A stretch of 64,000 nt of DNA from Campylobacter concisus. Lineage in GTDB: Bacteria; Campylobacterota; Campylobacteria; Campylobacterales; Campylobacteraceae. The DNA is taken from contig NZ_PPCG01000073.1 of NCBI RefSeq assembly GCF_002913745.1, forward strand, positions 55,408 to 119,407. The letters run 5' to 3'. The stretch's first letter is position 1, and every line of letters starts with the position of its first letter. This document shows, one piece after another, positions 16,701-25,275 of this stretch. The notes beneath the pieces were generated by a model. The model was not told the DNA's origin. It made no database searches and saw only the letters and a program-made list of their open reading frames with translations. The translations under genes and the position numbers were made by a program.

Positions 16701-18865
16701 TAAAAACAAAGCCAAAAGCTTATGTAGATTTGTTTATCACAGATGTTGGCGTGCTTGATATCACTTCACAAAAACTAGCCGATCCGCTTAAGTTTTTTGA
16801 CAAAATTTTACCTGATGGCGTCTTTGACTACGACATCTATAATATGCTTACAAACTACAAGGTGGAGGGCAAAACGCTAAGCTTTGGTGGTGATGCTGCG
16901 GCGATGGCAGTGGCTGCAAAAATGGCAAAGCATGCAAGCCCAGTTGATAGCAAAAATGTAAAAACTTATGCAAATTTAGTAAGCATTCAAGCAGACGACG
17001 AAGGCGAAATTTCATACGAGTTTAAAACGCCAAATGGCTTTAACGGCGCCATTAGAGTAGATGCTGTGGCAAATGACGCAACTGCAATGAACGCCGTAAG
17101 TAGCGAGATAAAAGTAAAAGATGATGTGATCATTAAGCCAAGCGCTTTGATCTATCTTTTAAAAGGCGATGAATTAAGCGCAAACTTAAGGCTTATAAGT
17201 ACGACAAATGCCGACAAAAACCTTACTATAAATGTAGCATCAAGTAAAAATTTAAACATCAAAACGCAAGAAAATGCTAACCTAAAGCCATTTGAAAACA
17301 AGGCATTTGTGCTTAAAATTTCAGCCCTTGAAACAGGTGCTGGCGAATACAATGTCACAATAAGCGATAAAAATGGCTCAAAAACGCTTCAAAATTTACT
17401 TGACGTCGTTAGCCCTTATACGATCAGCACCTACGCAAAGAGCAGCGTCTTTGATAAAGAGAGTAAAATTTCACTACCAAAAGGCTATCACGATGTGAGC
17501 GTTGATGCGTCAAGCTCGGTCTCAAGCGTGCTTTTAGCAGCTTCTAAAAATTTAATAGAGTATCCTTACGGATGCGCAGAGCAAAGAAGCTCAAGACTGC
17601 TTGCGCTTTTAAATTTAAAACCAAAAGATGAGCTTGAAAAAGATGATCAAAAGAGATTTATCGTTAGCGGCATAGATGAGCTAGTCAAGATGCAAAAACC
17701 AGACGGCAGCTTTGGCTACTGGAGCGATCTAGGCGAGACAAATGCATTTGCAAGCATCTTTGCAACAGACGTACTTCTTGACCTTGAAGAGGCTGGATAT
17801 GAGGTAAGTAAAGGTGTCAAACAAAATGCTCTAAATTCGCTCTTAAAATACGCAAATAACGACCTTGAGGCACTTTACGCTCTTTATGTAAGCTCACGTG
17901 CAAGTATGGCCGATAGATCAATCTTAAATAAAATTTATGACGACAAAGCCTACAATAAAACAGCACTAAGTAAATACCTAATGGCAGCAGCTCTAAAGCT
18001 AAACGGCCTAAATGACGAGGCAAAGGTCGCACTAAAAGATATCAAAAATGCTAAAACAAGCGAAGAAAATCCATCTGATTTTAGCTCAAAAGTAAGAGAT
18101 AACGCATTTATCTTATATCTGCACGCAAAATACTTTGAGAAAAACGACTACTCAGACGACCTTGCAAATTTCTTGATAGTAAATTTAAATGAGCTTAGCT
18201 CAACGCAAGAGCGTGCATTTACGCTAAGAGCTCTAAATGCCTACTTTGGCAAAGATAGCGGCGAGAAAAATAATAAATTTAAGCTTAGCTACAACGGAGA
18301 AAGCAAAGAATTTGACGGCCTTTTAAGCACCTCTTTTACTACAAAAAATGGTGAATTTAGCATCACTCCACTAGGCTCAAATAAGCTTTATGCAACTATC
18401 TTAAGCTACGCTTACTTGCCACTTGAGATCAAACATAAAATCGAGCCAAAAGAGCTTGACATCTACCGCGTTTTTGTCGATGAAAAAGGCAAAGAGCTGG
18501 GTCTTGACAGCCTAAAAGTAAATGACGTCATCTACTCAAAAGTAGTGATAAACTCAAAAACAATGGTTAGAAACGGCGTTATAAACGAGATCGTAAGTAG
18601 CTGCTTTGAGCCGATAAATGAAAATTTAAGCAACTTTAGCAAGAGCTTAAAAAACAGCTTGCAAGTTGAGTATAAAAGCATAAAAGATGACCGCGTGCTA
18701 AGCTTTTACACGCTAAATAGCGACGAAAAAGACGCCGTACTTTACACACCTTATCGCGTAAGACTTGGTGGCAAATGCTCGCTTGGTGCAGTCACAACTG
18801 AAAATATGTATAACGAAAGACAAAACGACTACGACCTAGCCCAGCGAAGCTTTAACGTCAAATAG
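13742..18865 (+). CDS. Bacterial alpha-2-macroglobulin (YfhM-like)
   Basis: A giant 1707-residue protein that traps proteases in the periplasm. Bacterial members are thought to work with PBP1C where the envelope has been breached. An N-terminal signal (MQQKALLLALLGAVNLYALS) is present, without a lipobox Cys, so it is probably soluble rather than lipid-anchored like the E. coli protein. The thioester motif GCAEQ has Cys1278 and Gln1281, which covalently link the attacked protease. A polyproline-free bait region and macroglobulin beta domains precede it, and an alpha-alpha toroid follows. It is one base downstream of pbpC and probably co-transcribed. A terminator-like hairpin follows. Confidence 0.92.
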   Translation: MQQKALLLALLGAVNLYALSLNGTAEVKSSLSVEFGLEDDVSKNLIGTLNEKKLISCEPALSGTVKFNAQSLTLFTKDMHAGVEYSCKLENGSSASFETKEFALEKIEKLSDSKFILKFNDEVSDELVKKIAVKGASFNALQLSQNSFELDLDKNISEPTFDLGENFESKFGAKLAGDGAIKFSEQASSESVNINAEAKSFEIAKIYPTSLDNGILAFRIYLKEWLSDDNNLKKFIKIKGVKSFSISDVAYKNDDENGAPNSELEGFDYYIDITSDEFKPQNSYEITIKPGFGDDRNVVREAKTYEVVASNFTPFANFTNEEPYISSVGEIGIRSANLPELNVSVEKLSDQNFRYFLNFNDNSEDLSNFSSKVASKSYKLEGALNEISLNKIKLDFAGAGDGVYKISLNYGKDKSVSKVVYLSDIAINAKLGKDEIFVFANRLGENTMLPNANVKIYGKRNEEIAVGATNDVGVFKFNKKDIYKEISSIVVSLGKEQNFLIIKDGEALNEAKLISQNPSESIDAYTHFASNIIRPNESLKGAIYLRDRDFNPLKNMPVKIKFIDPQGKSSAQITQNTNDVGMINFEKEILSDLSGRFNMQIIYASKVIASVPFYVESFVPSKIKNDIAIDADKFFSNELVKVNLTSSYLFGGAASDLAGSMQVSFFDDEYKNSEFKEYKFKNDTLKAAAYPSIENDLTLSKDGKSSQMIDLSFNTKNAPSIIKGVINFNVNDDGKNVSDAKSFTLYPYKDMVGIAASTAFADPNEDVKIRTVVVDMPSQKAVKSNLKFDIKRVSWQYQRDANGYIKWIQTLEDVDSFYKNSGEFSYKFTQSGSYVITATNLVSGASTSLDIDISGYNYSTLAPTKELSKSQIKLNKSVYKKGDELSADISSAIKEGIALVTLEDAGVKAYKVVKIKNNSANVKFKLDFDFNGLYVSANIYRMTDAGLTPFRTYGKVYANGDKSSRKIELSLEAPKAAKSEENIKISLKTKPKAYVDLFITDVGVLDITSQKLADPLKFFDKILPDGVFDYDIYNMLTNYKVEGKTLSFGGDAAAMAVAAKMAKHASPVDSKNVKTYANLVSIQADDEGEISYEFKTPNGFNGAIRVDAVANDATAMNAVSSEIKVKDDVIIKPSALIYLLKGDELSANLRLISTTNADKNLTINVASSKNLNIKTQENANLKPFENKAFVLKISALETGAGEYNVTISDKNGSKTLQNLLDVVSPYTISTYAKSSVFDKESKISLPKGYHDVSVDASSSVSSVLLAASKNLIEYPYGCAEQRSSRLLALLNLKPKDELEKDDQKRFIVSGIDELVKMQKPDGSFGYWSDLGETNAFASIFATDVLLDLEEAGYEVSKGVKQNALNSLLKYANNDLEALYALYVSSRASMADRSILNKIYDDKAYNKTALSKYLMAAALKLNGLNDEAKVALKDIKNAKTSEENPSDFSSKVRDNAFILYLHAKYFEKNDYSDDLANFLIVNLNELSSTQERAFTLRALNAYFGKDSGEKNNKFKLSYNGESKEFDGLLSTSFTTKNGEFSITPLGSNKLYATILSYAYLPLEIKHKIEPKELDIYRVFVDEKGKELGLDSLKVNDVIYSKVVINSKTMVRNGVINEIVSSCFEPINENLSNFSKSLKNSLQVEYKSIKDDRVLSFYTLNSDEKDAVLYTPYRVRLGGKCSLGAVTTENMYNERQNDYDLAQRSFNVK

Positions 18866-18874
18866 CTATTTAAA

Positions 18875-18899
18875 CTTCGGGGCGTTTAACCGCCCCAAG
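18875..18899 (+). terminator. Hairpin after the alpha-2-macroglobulin gene
   Basis: GGGGCG at 18879-18884 pairs with CGCCCC at 18891-18896 around a TTTAAC loop, and CTT/AAG extends the stem past one bulged base. The T-rich tail is interrupted, so termination strength is uncertain. Confidence 0.5.
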
Positions 18900-18984
18900 C
18901 CCATATTTCCCCACTTTTGCAAAGATTTTTTTAAACAAATTTTAGATAACATTAAGCATTTTTTAAACGAAAGAGGATACAAAA

Positions 18985-21744
18985 GTGGCAGAATTTTACA
19001 ATGCAAAAGAGACAGAAGACAAATTTTATAAAATTTGGGAAGAACGCGGATATTTCGAGATAGACGCAAACAAAGATATCCAAAAAGATGGACGTAAATT
19101 TTGCATTATGATGCCACCTCCAAACGTGACTGGCTCGCTTCACATCGGACACGCCCTAACCTTCACACTTCAAGATATCATGACTCGTTACAAGAGGATG
19201 GACGGCTACAAGACACTTTGGCAGCCAGGCCTTGATCACGCTGGTATCGCTACTCAAAACGTCGTTGAAAAGCAGCTTTTGGCTCAAGGGATCAAAAAAG
19301 AAGAGCTTGGACGTGAGAAATTTGTAGAAAAAGTGTGGGAGTGGAAAGAAAAAAGTGGCGGCATGATAGTCCATCAGATGCGAAAGCTTGGCATCACTCC
19401 GGCTTGGTCACGCCAGAGATTTACTATGGATGAGGGCTTAAGAAAAGCTGTGAAAAAAGCCTTTGTAAATTTATACGACAAAGGGCTAATAGTCCAGAAA
19501 AACTACATGATAAACTGGTGTACACATGACGGCGCACTCTCTGACATCGAGGTCGAGCACAAAGAAAATAAGGGTAAGCTTTATCATTTGAGATACTACT
19601 TTGCAGATGGACAAAATTTAGAAAACTATCAAGCAGAAGTATCACATGATGAATTTGCTGGTTGCGATGCGAGTTCGAATGAAGCGCACTCTTCGTGCGT
19701 TGCAGTGAAGAACGAGCAGCAGTCTCCAGCAAAGGCGCATGCGAGACAAGGCGCTTATATAGTAGTTGCGACTACTCGTCCTGAAACTTACTTTGGTGAT
19801 ACGGCCGTAATGGTAAATCCAAACGACGAGCGCTATAAAAATTTAATCGGCAAAAAGGTGGTGCTACCTATCATAAATAGAGAGATCGAGATCATCGCAG
19901 ACGAGCACGTCGATATGGAGTTTGGAACAGGTCTTGTTAAGGTAACACCTGCGCACGATCAAAACGACTACGAAGTTGGCAAAAGGCACAACCTTGAGTT
20001 TATCACTGTATTTGATGAAAAAGGCATTTTAAACGACAAGTGCGATAAATTTGCAGGACTTGAGAGGCTTGAGGCTAGAGATATCGTCGTGGCCGAGCTT
20101 GAAAAACTTGGCAATGTCGAAAAGATAGAAGACTACGAAAATCAAGTAGGTTACTGCTACCGCTGCAAAAACGTCGTCGAGCCATACATCTCAAAGCAGT
20201 GGTTTGTCAAAAAAGAGATCGCAGACGAAGCAATACAAAAGGTCTCAGAGGGCCTTGCTAAATTTTACCCGCCGCACTGGATAAACAGCTTTAACGCGTG
20301 GATGAGAGAGCTAAGAGACTGGTGCATCTCACGCCAGCTTTGGTGGGGACACCAAATTCCAGTATTTTACTGCGATGATTGCGGTCACATGTGGGCTGAC
20401 GAGGGAGAGCCGTGCGAGTGCAAAAAGTGCAAAAGTAAAAACATCCACCAAGACCCAGACGTGCTAGATACGTGGTTTAGCTCTGGTCTTTGGCCATTTA
20501 GTACACTTGGCTGGGGCAATGAAAGTGAGCTAAAAAATGAAAAATGGTTTGAGGGAGACCTCGCTGAGTTTTATCCAAACAACCTTCTCATAACTGGCTT
20601 TGATATTTTATTTTTCTGGGTTGCTAGGATGATGTTTCAGGGTGAAAACGCCCTTGGAAAGCTGCCATTTGACGACATCTACCTGCACGCGCTTGTAAAA
20701 GATGAGTTTGGCAGAAAGATGAGCAAAAGCCTTGGCAACGTCATCGACCCACTTGATAGCATAAATGAGTATAGCGCCGATATCTTGCGCTTTACGCTAA
20801 CGCTTCTAGCCGTTCAAGGACGCGATATCAAGCTAAGCGACGCTAAGATGAAGCAGGTAAGAAATTTCACCAACAAGCTTTATAATGCGAGCAAATACCT
20901 CATGCTAAATGAGAGTAAATTTGAGAATTTAGAGGATATCAAGCTTCAAACAAAGCTTGGAATTTATATGAATAGCCGCTTTAACGAGTGCGTAAGAGAG
21001 GTGCGCGAAAACATCGACACCTACCGCTTCAATGACGCAGCAAATACGCTTTATAAATTCCTTTGGGATGAGTTTTGCGACTGGGGCATCGAGCTTAGCA
21101 AGGCTGACAAAGCGAGCGTAAAAGAGCTTGGAAGTATATTTAAAGAGGCGATGAAACTGCTAAATCCTTTCATGCCGTTTCTTTCAGAGTATCTATTTCA
21201 AGAGCTTAGCGGCACACAGCTTGAAAATGCAAAATCAATAATGGTGATGAGTTATCCAGAGGCAAGAGAGCGAAATTTAGATGTTGAGAAGAAATTTGAG
21301 CTAGTTATCGAAGCGATCGTGGCTATTCGCCGTGCAAAAGCTACCATAGATCTTGGCAACTCAAAGATCGCAAAAGCCTTTGTTAAATTTAACGAAAAAA
21401 TAGATCTTGACGAGGTTAAAGAGTATATCAAGCTGCTTGCAAAATGCGAAGAGATCGGCTTTGTAGATGAAAAGATCGAAAATTCAATAAGAGATGTGAG
21501 CGAAAATTTAGAGGCATTTGTCCCACTTGAAGGGCTTGATATGAGCGGCATCATCACAAGGCTAAGGTCTCAAAAGACAAAGCTTGAAAAAGAGATAGCC
21601 AAACTCTCAGGTATGCTAAATAACCAAAATTTCGTAGCAAACGCACCAAAAGAGGTCATAGAGACAAACAAAGAGGCGCTAGAGAACGCTGAGGCTAAAT
21701 TTAAAAAAGTATGCGAAGAGTTAGAAGCTCTTGGAGAAAAATAG
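18985..21744 (+). CDS. valS: Valyl-tRNA synthetase
   Basis: Charges tRNA-Val with valine. It starts with GTG (AGAGGAT nine bases upstream) and has 919 residues, close to the family length of 870-950. The class I signatures are clear: [15 protein letters not shown] near residue 45 (HIGH) and [10 protein letters not shown] near 575 (KMSKS). The CP1 editing domain starts with [15 protein letters not shown]-terminal coiled-coil arm (about 850-919) binds the tRNA. Odd: residues about 223-256, just before the editing-domain motif, are Cys-, Ser- and Ala-rich with G+C-rich codons unlike the rest (see separate entry). The next gene, metN, overlaps by one base. Confidence 0.95.
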   Translation: MAEFYNAKETEDKFYKIWEERGYFEIDANKDIQKDGRKFCIMMPPPNVTGSLHIGHALTFTLQDIMTRYKRMDGYKTLWQPGLDHAGIATQNVVEKQLLAQGIKKEELGREKFVEKVWEWKEKSGGMIVHQMRKLGITPAWSRQRFTMDEGLRKAVKKAFVNLYDKGLIVQKNYMINWCTHDGALSDIEVEHKENKGKLYHLRYYFADGQNLENYQAEVSHDEFAGCDASSNEAHSSCVAVKNEQQSPAKAHARQGAYIVVATTRPETYFGDTAVMVNPNDERYKNLIGKKVVLPIINREIEIIADEHVDMEFGTGLVKVTPAHDQNDYEVGKRHNLEFITVFDEKGILNDKCDKFAGLERLEARDIVVAELEKLGNVEKIEDYENQVGYCYRCKNVVEPYISKQWFVKKEIADEAIQKVSEGLAKFYPPHWINSFNAWMRELRDWCISRQLWWGHQIPVFYCDDCGHMWADEGEPCECKKCKSKNIHQDPDVLDTWFSSGLWPFSTLGWGNESELKNEKWFEGDLAEFYPNNLLITGFDILFFWVARMMFQGENALGKLPFDDIYLHALVKDEFGRKMSKSLGNVIDPLDSINEYSADILRFTLTLLAVQGRDIKLSDAKMKQVRNFTNKLYNASKYLMLNESKFENLEDIKLQTKLGIYMNSRFNECVREVRENIDTYRFNDAANTLYKFLWDEFCDWGIELSKADKASVKELGSIFKEAMKLLNPFMPFLSEYLFQELSGTQLENAKSIMVMSYPEARERNLDVEKKFELVIEAIVAIRRAKATIDLGNSKIAKAFVKFNEKIDLDEVKEYIKLLAKCEEIGFVDEKIENSIRDVSENLEAFVPLEGLDMSGIITRLRSQKTKLEKEIAKLSGMLNNQNFVANAPKEVIETNKEALENAEAKFKKVCEELEALGEK
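19651..19752 (+). repeat. Foreign-looking in-frame insertion in valS
   Basis: About 34 codons with high G+C between ordinary ValRS sequence, just before VVATTRPET. The inserted peptide includes [19 protein letters not shown], a composition not seen in the rest of the enzyme. A perfect hairpin CGCAC-TCTTC-GTGCG lies at 19684-19698. ATGCGAG occurs at 19667-19673 and again at 19739-19745, exactly 72 bases (24 codons) apart, like the ends of a duplicated or inserted unit. It looks like a small palindromic element that went into a gene without breaking the frame. The precise ends are a guess because no homolog could be aligned. Confidence 0.45.
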
Positions 21745-22700
21745 TGATAAAAATAGAAAATTTAACCAAATTTTATGGCAGTACGCAGATACTTTATGAT
21801 GTAAATTTGGAGGTTGCAAAGGGCGAAATTTTTGCTATCGTGGGGCACAGCGGTGCTGGCAAATCAACGCTTTTAAGGTGCATAAACGGACTTGAGAGCT
21901 ATCAAGGTGGCAGCTTAAAAGTCTTTGATCAAGAGATAAAAAATTTAGATGAGACACAGCAGAGACATTTAAGGCGAGATGTTGGGATGATATTTCAGCA
22001 TTTTGCCTTGATGGCTAGAAAAAACGTCTTTGAAAACGTCGCTACTCCGCTTAAATTTTGGGGTTATAAAAGCGATGAAACTGAAAAAAGAGTGAGAGAG
22101 CTTTTAAATTTAGTCGGTCTTGAAAGCAAGGCAAAGAGCTATCCAAGCGAGCTAAGCGGTGGCCAGAAACAGCGTGTGGCGATCGCTAGAGCGCTTGCTT
22201 TAAATCCTAAAATTTTACTAAGTGACGAGGCGACTTCGGCTCTTGATCCAAACACGACAAATCAAATTTTAGAGCTGCTTGAAAAGATAAACAAAGAGCT
22301 AGATATCAGCGTTGTCATCGTCACTCACGAGATGGAGGTCGTAAAATCGATCGCAAAACGAGCGATCTTGCTAGAAGGCGGCAAGATCATAGGCTCTGGA
22401 AGCATCGAAGAGCTATTTTTAAAGCCAGATGAGAAGATGAAAGAGTTTTTGGGTGAAGTTGAAATTTTTCCAAGCACTGGCACAAATATCAGACTATTTT
22501 TCCCAAAAGAAGTGGCTCAAAACAGCGTGATCACGCACATGGCAAGAAGCCTAAATATCGACTTTAACATAGTCTGGGGCAAGCTTGAAAAGCTAAACGA
22601 CAACGTCCTTGGCTCACTTGTCATAAACATAGATGAAAAAGATAAAGAAAACGTACTTAACTATATCAAGCAAAGTGGCGTTTTATGGGAGGTCGCTTGA
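21744..22700 (+). CDS. metN: Methionine ABC transporter ATPase MetN
   Basis: Drives uptake of L- and D-methionine with MetI and MetQ. From GTG 21744 (GGAG upstream; the codon overlaps the valS stop) it has 318 residues. Walker A is GHSGAGKST at 34-42, the signature LSGGQKQR is present, and Walker B is [12 protein letters not shown]. The last 75 residues form the NIL/C2 regulatory domain that binds methionine and shuts the transporter down when the cell is full. The stop and the metI start overlap (TGATG). The neighbours MetI and MetQ support methionine as substrate rather than another D/L-amino acid. Confidence 0.94.
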   Translation: MIKIENLTKFYGSTQILYDVNLEVAKGEIFAIVGHSGAGKSTLLRCINGLESYQGGSLKVFDQEIKNLDETQQRHLRRDVGMIFQHFALMARKNVFENVATPLKFWGYKSDETEKRVRELLNLVGLESKAKSYPSELSGGQKQRVAIARALALNPKILLSDEATSALDPNTTNQILELLEKINKELDISVVIVTHEMEVVKSIAKRAILLEGGKIIGSGSIEELFLKPDEKMKEFLGEVEIFPSTGTNIRLFFPKEVAQNSVITHMARSLNIDFNIVWGKLEKLNDNVLGSLVINIDEKDKENVLNYIKQSGVLWEVA

Positions 22701-23374
22701 TGTTTGGTATTGATTTTTCTAAATTTCCAGATGTTTTCTCTAGGATACTTTTGCCAGCTATCGGCGAGACGCTATATATGAGCATAGTCTCTACCCTGCT
22801 CGCCTTTGCCATAGGCCTCATACCTGCGGTTTTGCTCATTCTTTCAGACAAAGACGGGCTAAAGCCAAACAAGCAGCTTTATTTTGTGCTCGATATCGTT
22901 ATAAACGTGCTTAGAAGCTTTCCGTTTATCATTTTGATCATTGTGCTCTTTCCGGTCACAAAAATGATAGTAGGCACAAGCATCGGCACCACGGCTGCGA
23001 TCGTTCCGCTAACTATCGGAGCGGCTCCCTTTGTGGCAAGGCTCATTGAAAATGCTCTAAAAGAGGTTGATAAAGGCATCATCGAAGCTGCTCAAAGCTT
23101 TGGTAGCTCAAAATTTCAGATCATCTTTCGTGTGATGTTTGTAGAGGCGCTTCCTGGCATCATCTCGGCATTTACGCTAACGCTTATCGTAAATATCGGC
23201 TTTTCAGCGATGGCTGGTGCAGTTGGCGGTGGCGGACTAGGATCTGTTGCTATAAACTACGGATATCAGAGATTTCGCCCAGATATCATGCTCTACACCG
23301 TGGTTATTCTTATCATTATGGTTCAAATTTTTCAAGTTTTAGGCAACTATCTCTATAAAATTTCAAAAAAATAA
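22700..23374 (+). CDS. metI: Methionine ABC transporter permease MetI
   Basis: The membrane channel of the methionine importer, 224 residues with five predicted helices. The coupling segment EAAQSFGSSKFQIIFRVMFVEALPG (positions about 140-165) carries the EAA motif that docks with MetN. ATG 22700 is chosen: it overlaps the metN stop, and GGGAGG lies seven bases upstream; an ATG at 22685 would start inside metN and lacks a ribosome site. Downstream there is no direct metQ; a 258-base structured leader lies between the two. Confidence 0.94.
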   Translation: MFGIDFSKFPDVFSRILLPAIGETLYMSIVSTLLAFAIGLIPAVLLILSDKDGLKPNKQLYFVLDIVINVLRSFPFIILIIVLFPVTKMIVGTSIGTTAAIVPLTIGAAPFVARLIENALKEVDKGIIEAAQSFGSSKFQIIFRVMFVEALPGIISAFTLTLIVNIGFSAMAGAVGGGGLGSVAINYGYQRFRPDIMLYTVVILIIMVQIFQVLGNYLYKISKK

Positions 23375-23448
23375 GGCCACATTTTTTATCTGATTTTAAG
23401 CTTTTTTTCTTAAAATTGCAAAATTAATTTTAGCTGAAAGGACAAAAG

Positions 23449-23508
23449 ATGAAATCAGATATGTGCCAGATGTGCCGCCTACTAAAAAACGCGTCGTCGA
23501 AAGACTAA
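23449..23508 (+). CDS. Met/Cys-rich 19-residue leader peptide ORF
   Basis: A complete ORF, ATG to TAA, preceded by AAAGGACAAAAG, a canonical ribosome site. The product MKSDMCQMCRLLKNASSKD has three Met and two Cys within the first nine residues. It sits in the 258-base gap between metI and metQ, and four bases after the stop a set of competing hairpins begins. The layout is that of a translated leader whose ribosome stalling could sense methionine or cysteine supply. It could instead be a small CxxC protein. No family is recognised. Confidence 0.45.
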   Translation: MKSDMCQMCRLLKNASSKD

Positions 23509-23511
23509 TCT

Positions 23512-23570
23512 CTAAGCGCAGAATTTCTTTTTAAGTGCTTAGAACTAGCTTAAGCGCTTAAAAAGAAATT
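23512..23570 (+). promoter_or_regulatory. Leader RNA with two mutually exclusive hairpins upstream of metQ
   Basis: A 20-base stem with one G-U pair joins 23522-23541 to 23551-23570 around a 9-base loop. CTAAGCGC at 23512-23519, four bases after the leader-peptide stop, can instead pair with GTGCTTAG at 23535-23542, taking over the left arm of the long stem. Such 1:2 versus 2:3 pairing is the architecture of an attenuator. There is no T tract after the long stem, so the effect may be on translation or RNA stability rather than termination. Confidence 0.5.
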
Positions 23571-23588
23571 TAACCTTCTAGCTTAAAT

Positions 23589-23629
23589 TTATCCTTTTTT
23601 GGTGCTTGGCAAATTTTAAAAAAGGATAA
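23589..23629 (+). promoter_or_regulatory. Hairpin that sequesters the metQ ribosome-binding site
   Basis: TTATCCTTTTTT at 23589-23600 is a perfect 12-base complement of AAAAAAGGATAA at 23618-23629. The right arm contains the metQ Shine-Dalgarno sequence AAGGAT, four to ten bases before ATG 23633. When folded, it would block translation of metQ. Poly-A/T arms make chance more likely than for a mixed stem, but the GG/CC and full 12 bp support it. Confidence 0.5.
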
Positions 23630-23632
23630 CAA

Positions 23633-24415
23633 ATGAAAAAACTACTTCTTACCTCTTTAGTTGCCCTAGGCCTTAGCGTTAGCGCAAATGCTGCTGACAA
23701 GTCAAAAACAATAATCGTCGGTGCTACACCTATCCCACATGCTGAAATTTTAGAGGTTGTAAAGCCTATTTTGGCAAAAGATGGCTACACACTTGAGATC
23801 AAAGAATTTAACGACTACACCACGCCAAACCTTGCGACAGAGGACGGCGACCTTGACGCAAACTTCTTTCAACACATCCCATATCTTGAAGAATTTAACA
23901 AAAACAAGGGCACTCACCTTGTAAAAACAGTTGGCGTGCACCTAGAGCCAATGGGAGTTTATTCTAAAAAGATCAAAGATATCAAAGAGCTAAAAGATGG
24001 CGCAGTGGTCTCTATCCCAAATGACCCAACAAACGAGAGCCGCGCACTTGACATCATAGCTAGCGCTGGACTTATCAAGCTAAACAACAACCCATTAAAA
24101 ACTCCGCTTGATATAGTTGATAACCCTAAGAAGCTTAAATTTGAAGAGATCGAGACTGCTCAAGTGCCAAGAACGCTTGATGACGTTACTATCGCAGTTA
24201 TCAACACAAACTACGCGCTAAATGCAAATCTCAATCCAACAAAAGACGCGCTTGTGATCGAGAGCAAAGATAGCCCATACGTAAATTACGTAGTTGTAAA
24301 AGCTGGCAACGAGAACAGCCCTAAAATAAAGGCTCTTGATAAAGCGATCAGCTCACCAGAAGTTAAGAAATTTATCGAGACAAAATATAACGGCGCTATC
24401 ATCCCAGCGTTTTAA
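23633..24415 (+). CDS. metQ: Methionine-binding protein MetQ (first copy)
   Basis: The periplasmic binding protein of the methionine importer, NlpA family, 260 residues. It begins with a classical signal, MKKLLLTSLVALGLSVSANA, followed by ADKSKTIIVGATPIPHAEIL. Most MetQ proteins are lipoproteins with an LxxC box; here there is no Cys, so the mature protein should be free in the periplasm. The family's ligand-site segments are seen, such as GDLDANFFQHIPYLEEFN and ESRALDIIASAGLI. Translation starts from a ribosome site folded in a hairpin. A second copy follows 76 bases later. Confidence 0.93.
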   Translation: MKKLLLTSLVALGLSVSANAADKSKTIIVGATPIPHAEILEVVKPILAKDGYTLEIKEFNDYTTPNLATEDGDLDANFFQHIPYLEEFNKNKGTHLVKTVGVHLEPMGVYSKKIKDIKELKDGAVVSIPNDPTNESRALDIIASAGLIKLNNNPLKTPLDIVDNPKKLKFEEIETAQVPRTLDDVTIAVINTNYALNANLNPTKDALVIESKDSPYVNYVVVKAGNENSPKIKALDKAISSPEVKKFIETKYNGAIIPAF

Positions 24416-24428
24416 TCAAATTTATAAA

Positions 24429-24467
24429 AAAGCGACGTAAAAGCTTTTACCTTTTTAGCGTCGCTTT
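24429..24467 (+). terminator. Hairpin between the two metQ copies
   Basis: AAAGCGACG at 24429-24437 pairs with CGTCGCTTT at 24459-24467. Inside, GTAAAAGCTTTTAC is a perfect palindrome. The stem is long but has no pure T tract after it, so it may be a partial terminator or a stabiliser that lowers expression of the second copy. Confidence 0.5.
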
Positions 24468-24491
24468 ACCAAAACAAAAAAAGGAAAAACA

Positions 24492-25271
24492 ATGAAATTT
24501 ATCAAACTTTTAACCGCATCTTTAGTTGCTCTAAGCCTTCACGCAGCCGACAAGGACCACACTATCATTGTTGGCGTCTCACCAGTGCCACACGCTGAAA
24601 TTTTAGAATTTGTAAAACCAAAGCTAAAAGATAAAGGCTACGACCTTGTTATCTCTGAAATTTCAGACTATTCGATACCAAATGTCGCCACAGAAGATGG
24701 CAGCTTAGACGCAAATTTCTTTCAGCATTTGCCATATCTTGAGGAGCAAAACAAGGCTAGAGGCCTGCATCTTGTAAGCGTTGCAAATGTCCATGTCGAG
24801 CCACTTGGCTTTTACTCTAAAAAGATAAAAAACATAAAAGATCTAAAAGATGGCGCAAAAGTAGCGATCGCTTACGACCCATCAAATGGCAACAGAGCGC
24901 TTAGAATTTTAGAAAAAGCTGGTCTTATCGAGATCGATAAAAACGTAAAAGTTGCAACTGTAAATGACATAACTAAAAATCCTAAGAATTTGCAGTTTGT
25001 CGAGCTAGAAGGCGCTCAGATCCCAAGAACGCTTGACGATGTCGATATCGCTGCTATTAGCACAAATTTCGTCCTTGATCTTGGCATGAGCGTGGCAAAA
25101 GACGCACTTTTACTTGAAGATGCCAACAGTCCTTACGCCAACATCATCGTCACAAGAGCTGGCAACGAGAACAATCCTAAGATCAAAGCATTAGTCGATG
25201 CGGTGCTTAGCCCTGATACTAAAAATTTCATCATCACTCGCTACAAAGGCGAGGTCATACCTGCATTTTAA
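24492..25271 (+). CDS. Methionine-binding protein, second MetQ paralog
   Basis: A 259-residue NlpA-family binding protein clearly homologous to the MetQ before it (shared motifs include DANFFQHLPYLEEQNKARG, DLKDGAKVAI and AQIPRTLDDVDIA). Signal MKFIKLLTASLVALSLHAAD, again with no lipobox. The ribosome site is AAAGGAAAAAC. The two copies differ at many positions, so it is an old duplication. A difference in ligand (for instance D-Met, Met sulfoxide or a dipeptide) is possible but cannot be read from the sequence. A terminator follows. Confidence 0.9.
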   Translation: MKFIKLLTASLVALSLHAADKDHTIIVGVSPVPHAEILEFVKPKLKDKGYDLVISEISDYSIPNVATEDGSLDANFFQHLPYLEEQNKARGLHLVSVANVHVEPLGFYSKKIKNIKDLKDGAKVAIAYDPSNGNRALRILEKAGLIEIDKNVKVATVNDITKNPKNLQFVELEGAQIPRTLDDVDIAAISTNFVLDLGMSVAKDALLLEDANSPYANIIVTRAGNENNPKIKALVDAVLSPDTKNFIITRYKGEVIPAF

Positions 25272-25275
25272 AACG

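Noticed and set aside
18985..21744. valS as a pseudogene because of the odd segment
   Set aside because: The frame stays open through the insertion, and all catalytic and editing motifs are intact; ValRS is essential, and no second copy is seen.
23375..23448. SAM riboswitch upstream of metQ
   Set aside because: No SAM-I, SAM-II or SAH-type conserved core was recognised; only a short ATTTTAAG/CTTAAAAT stem is there.
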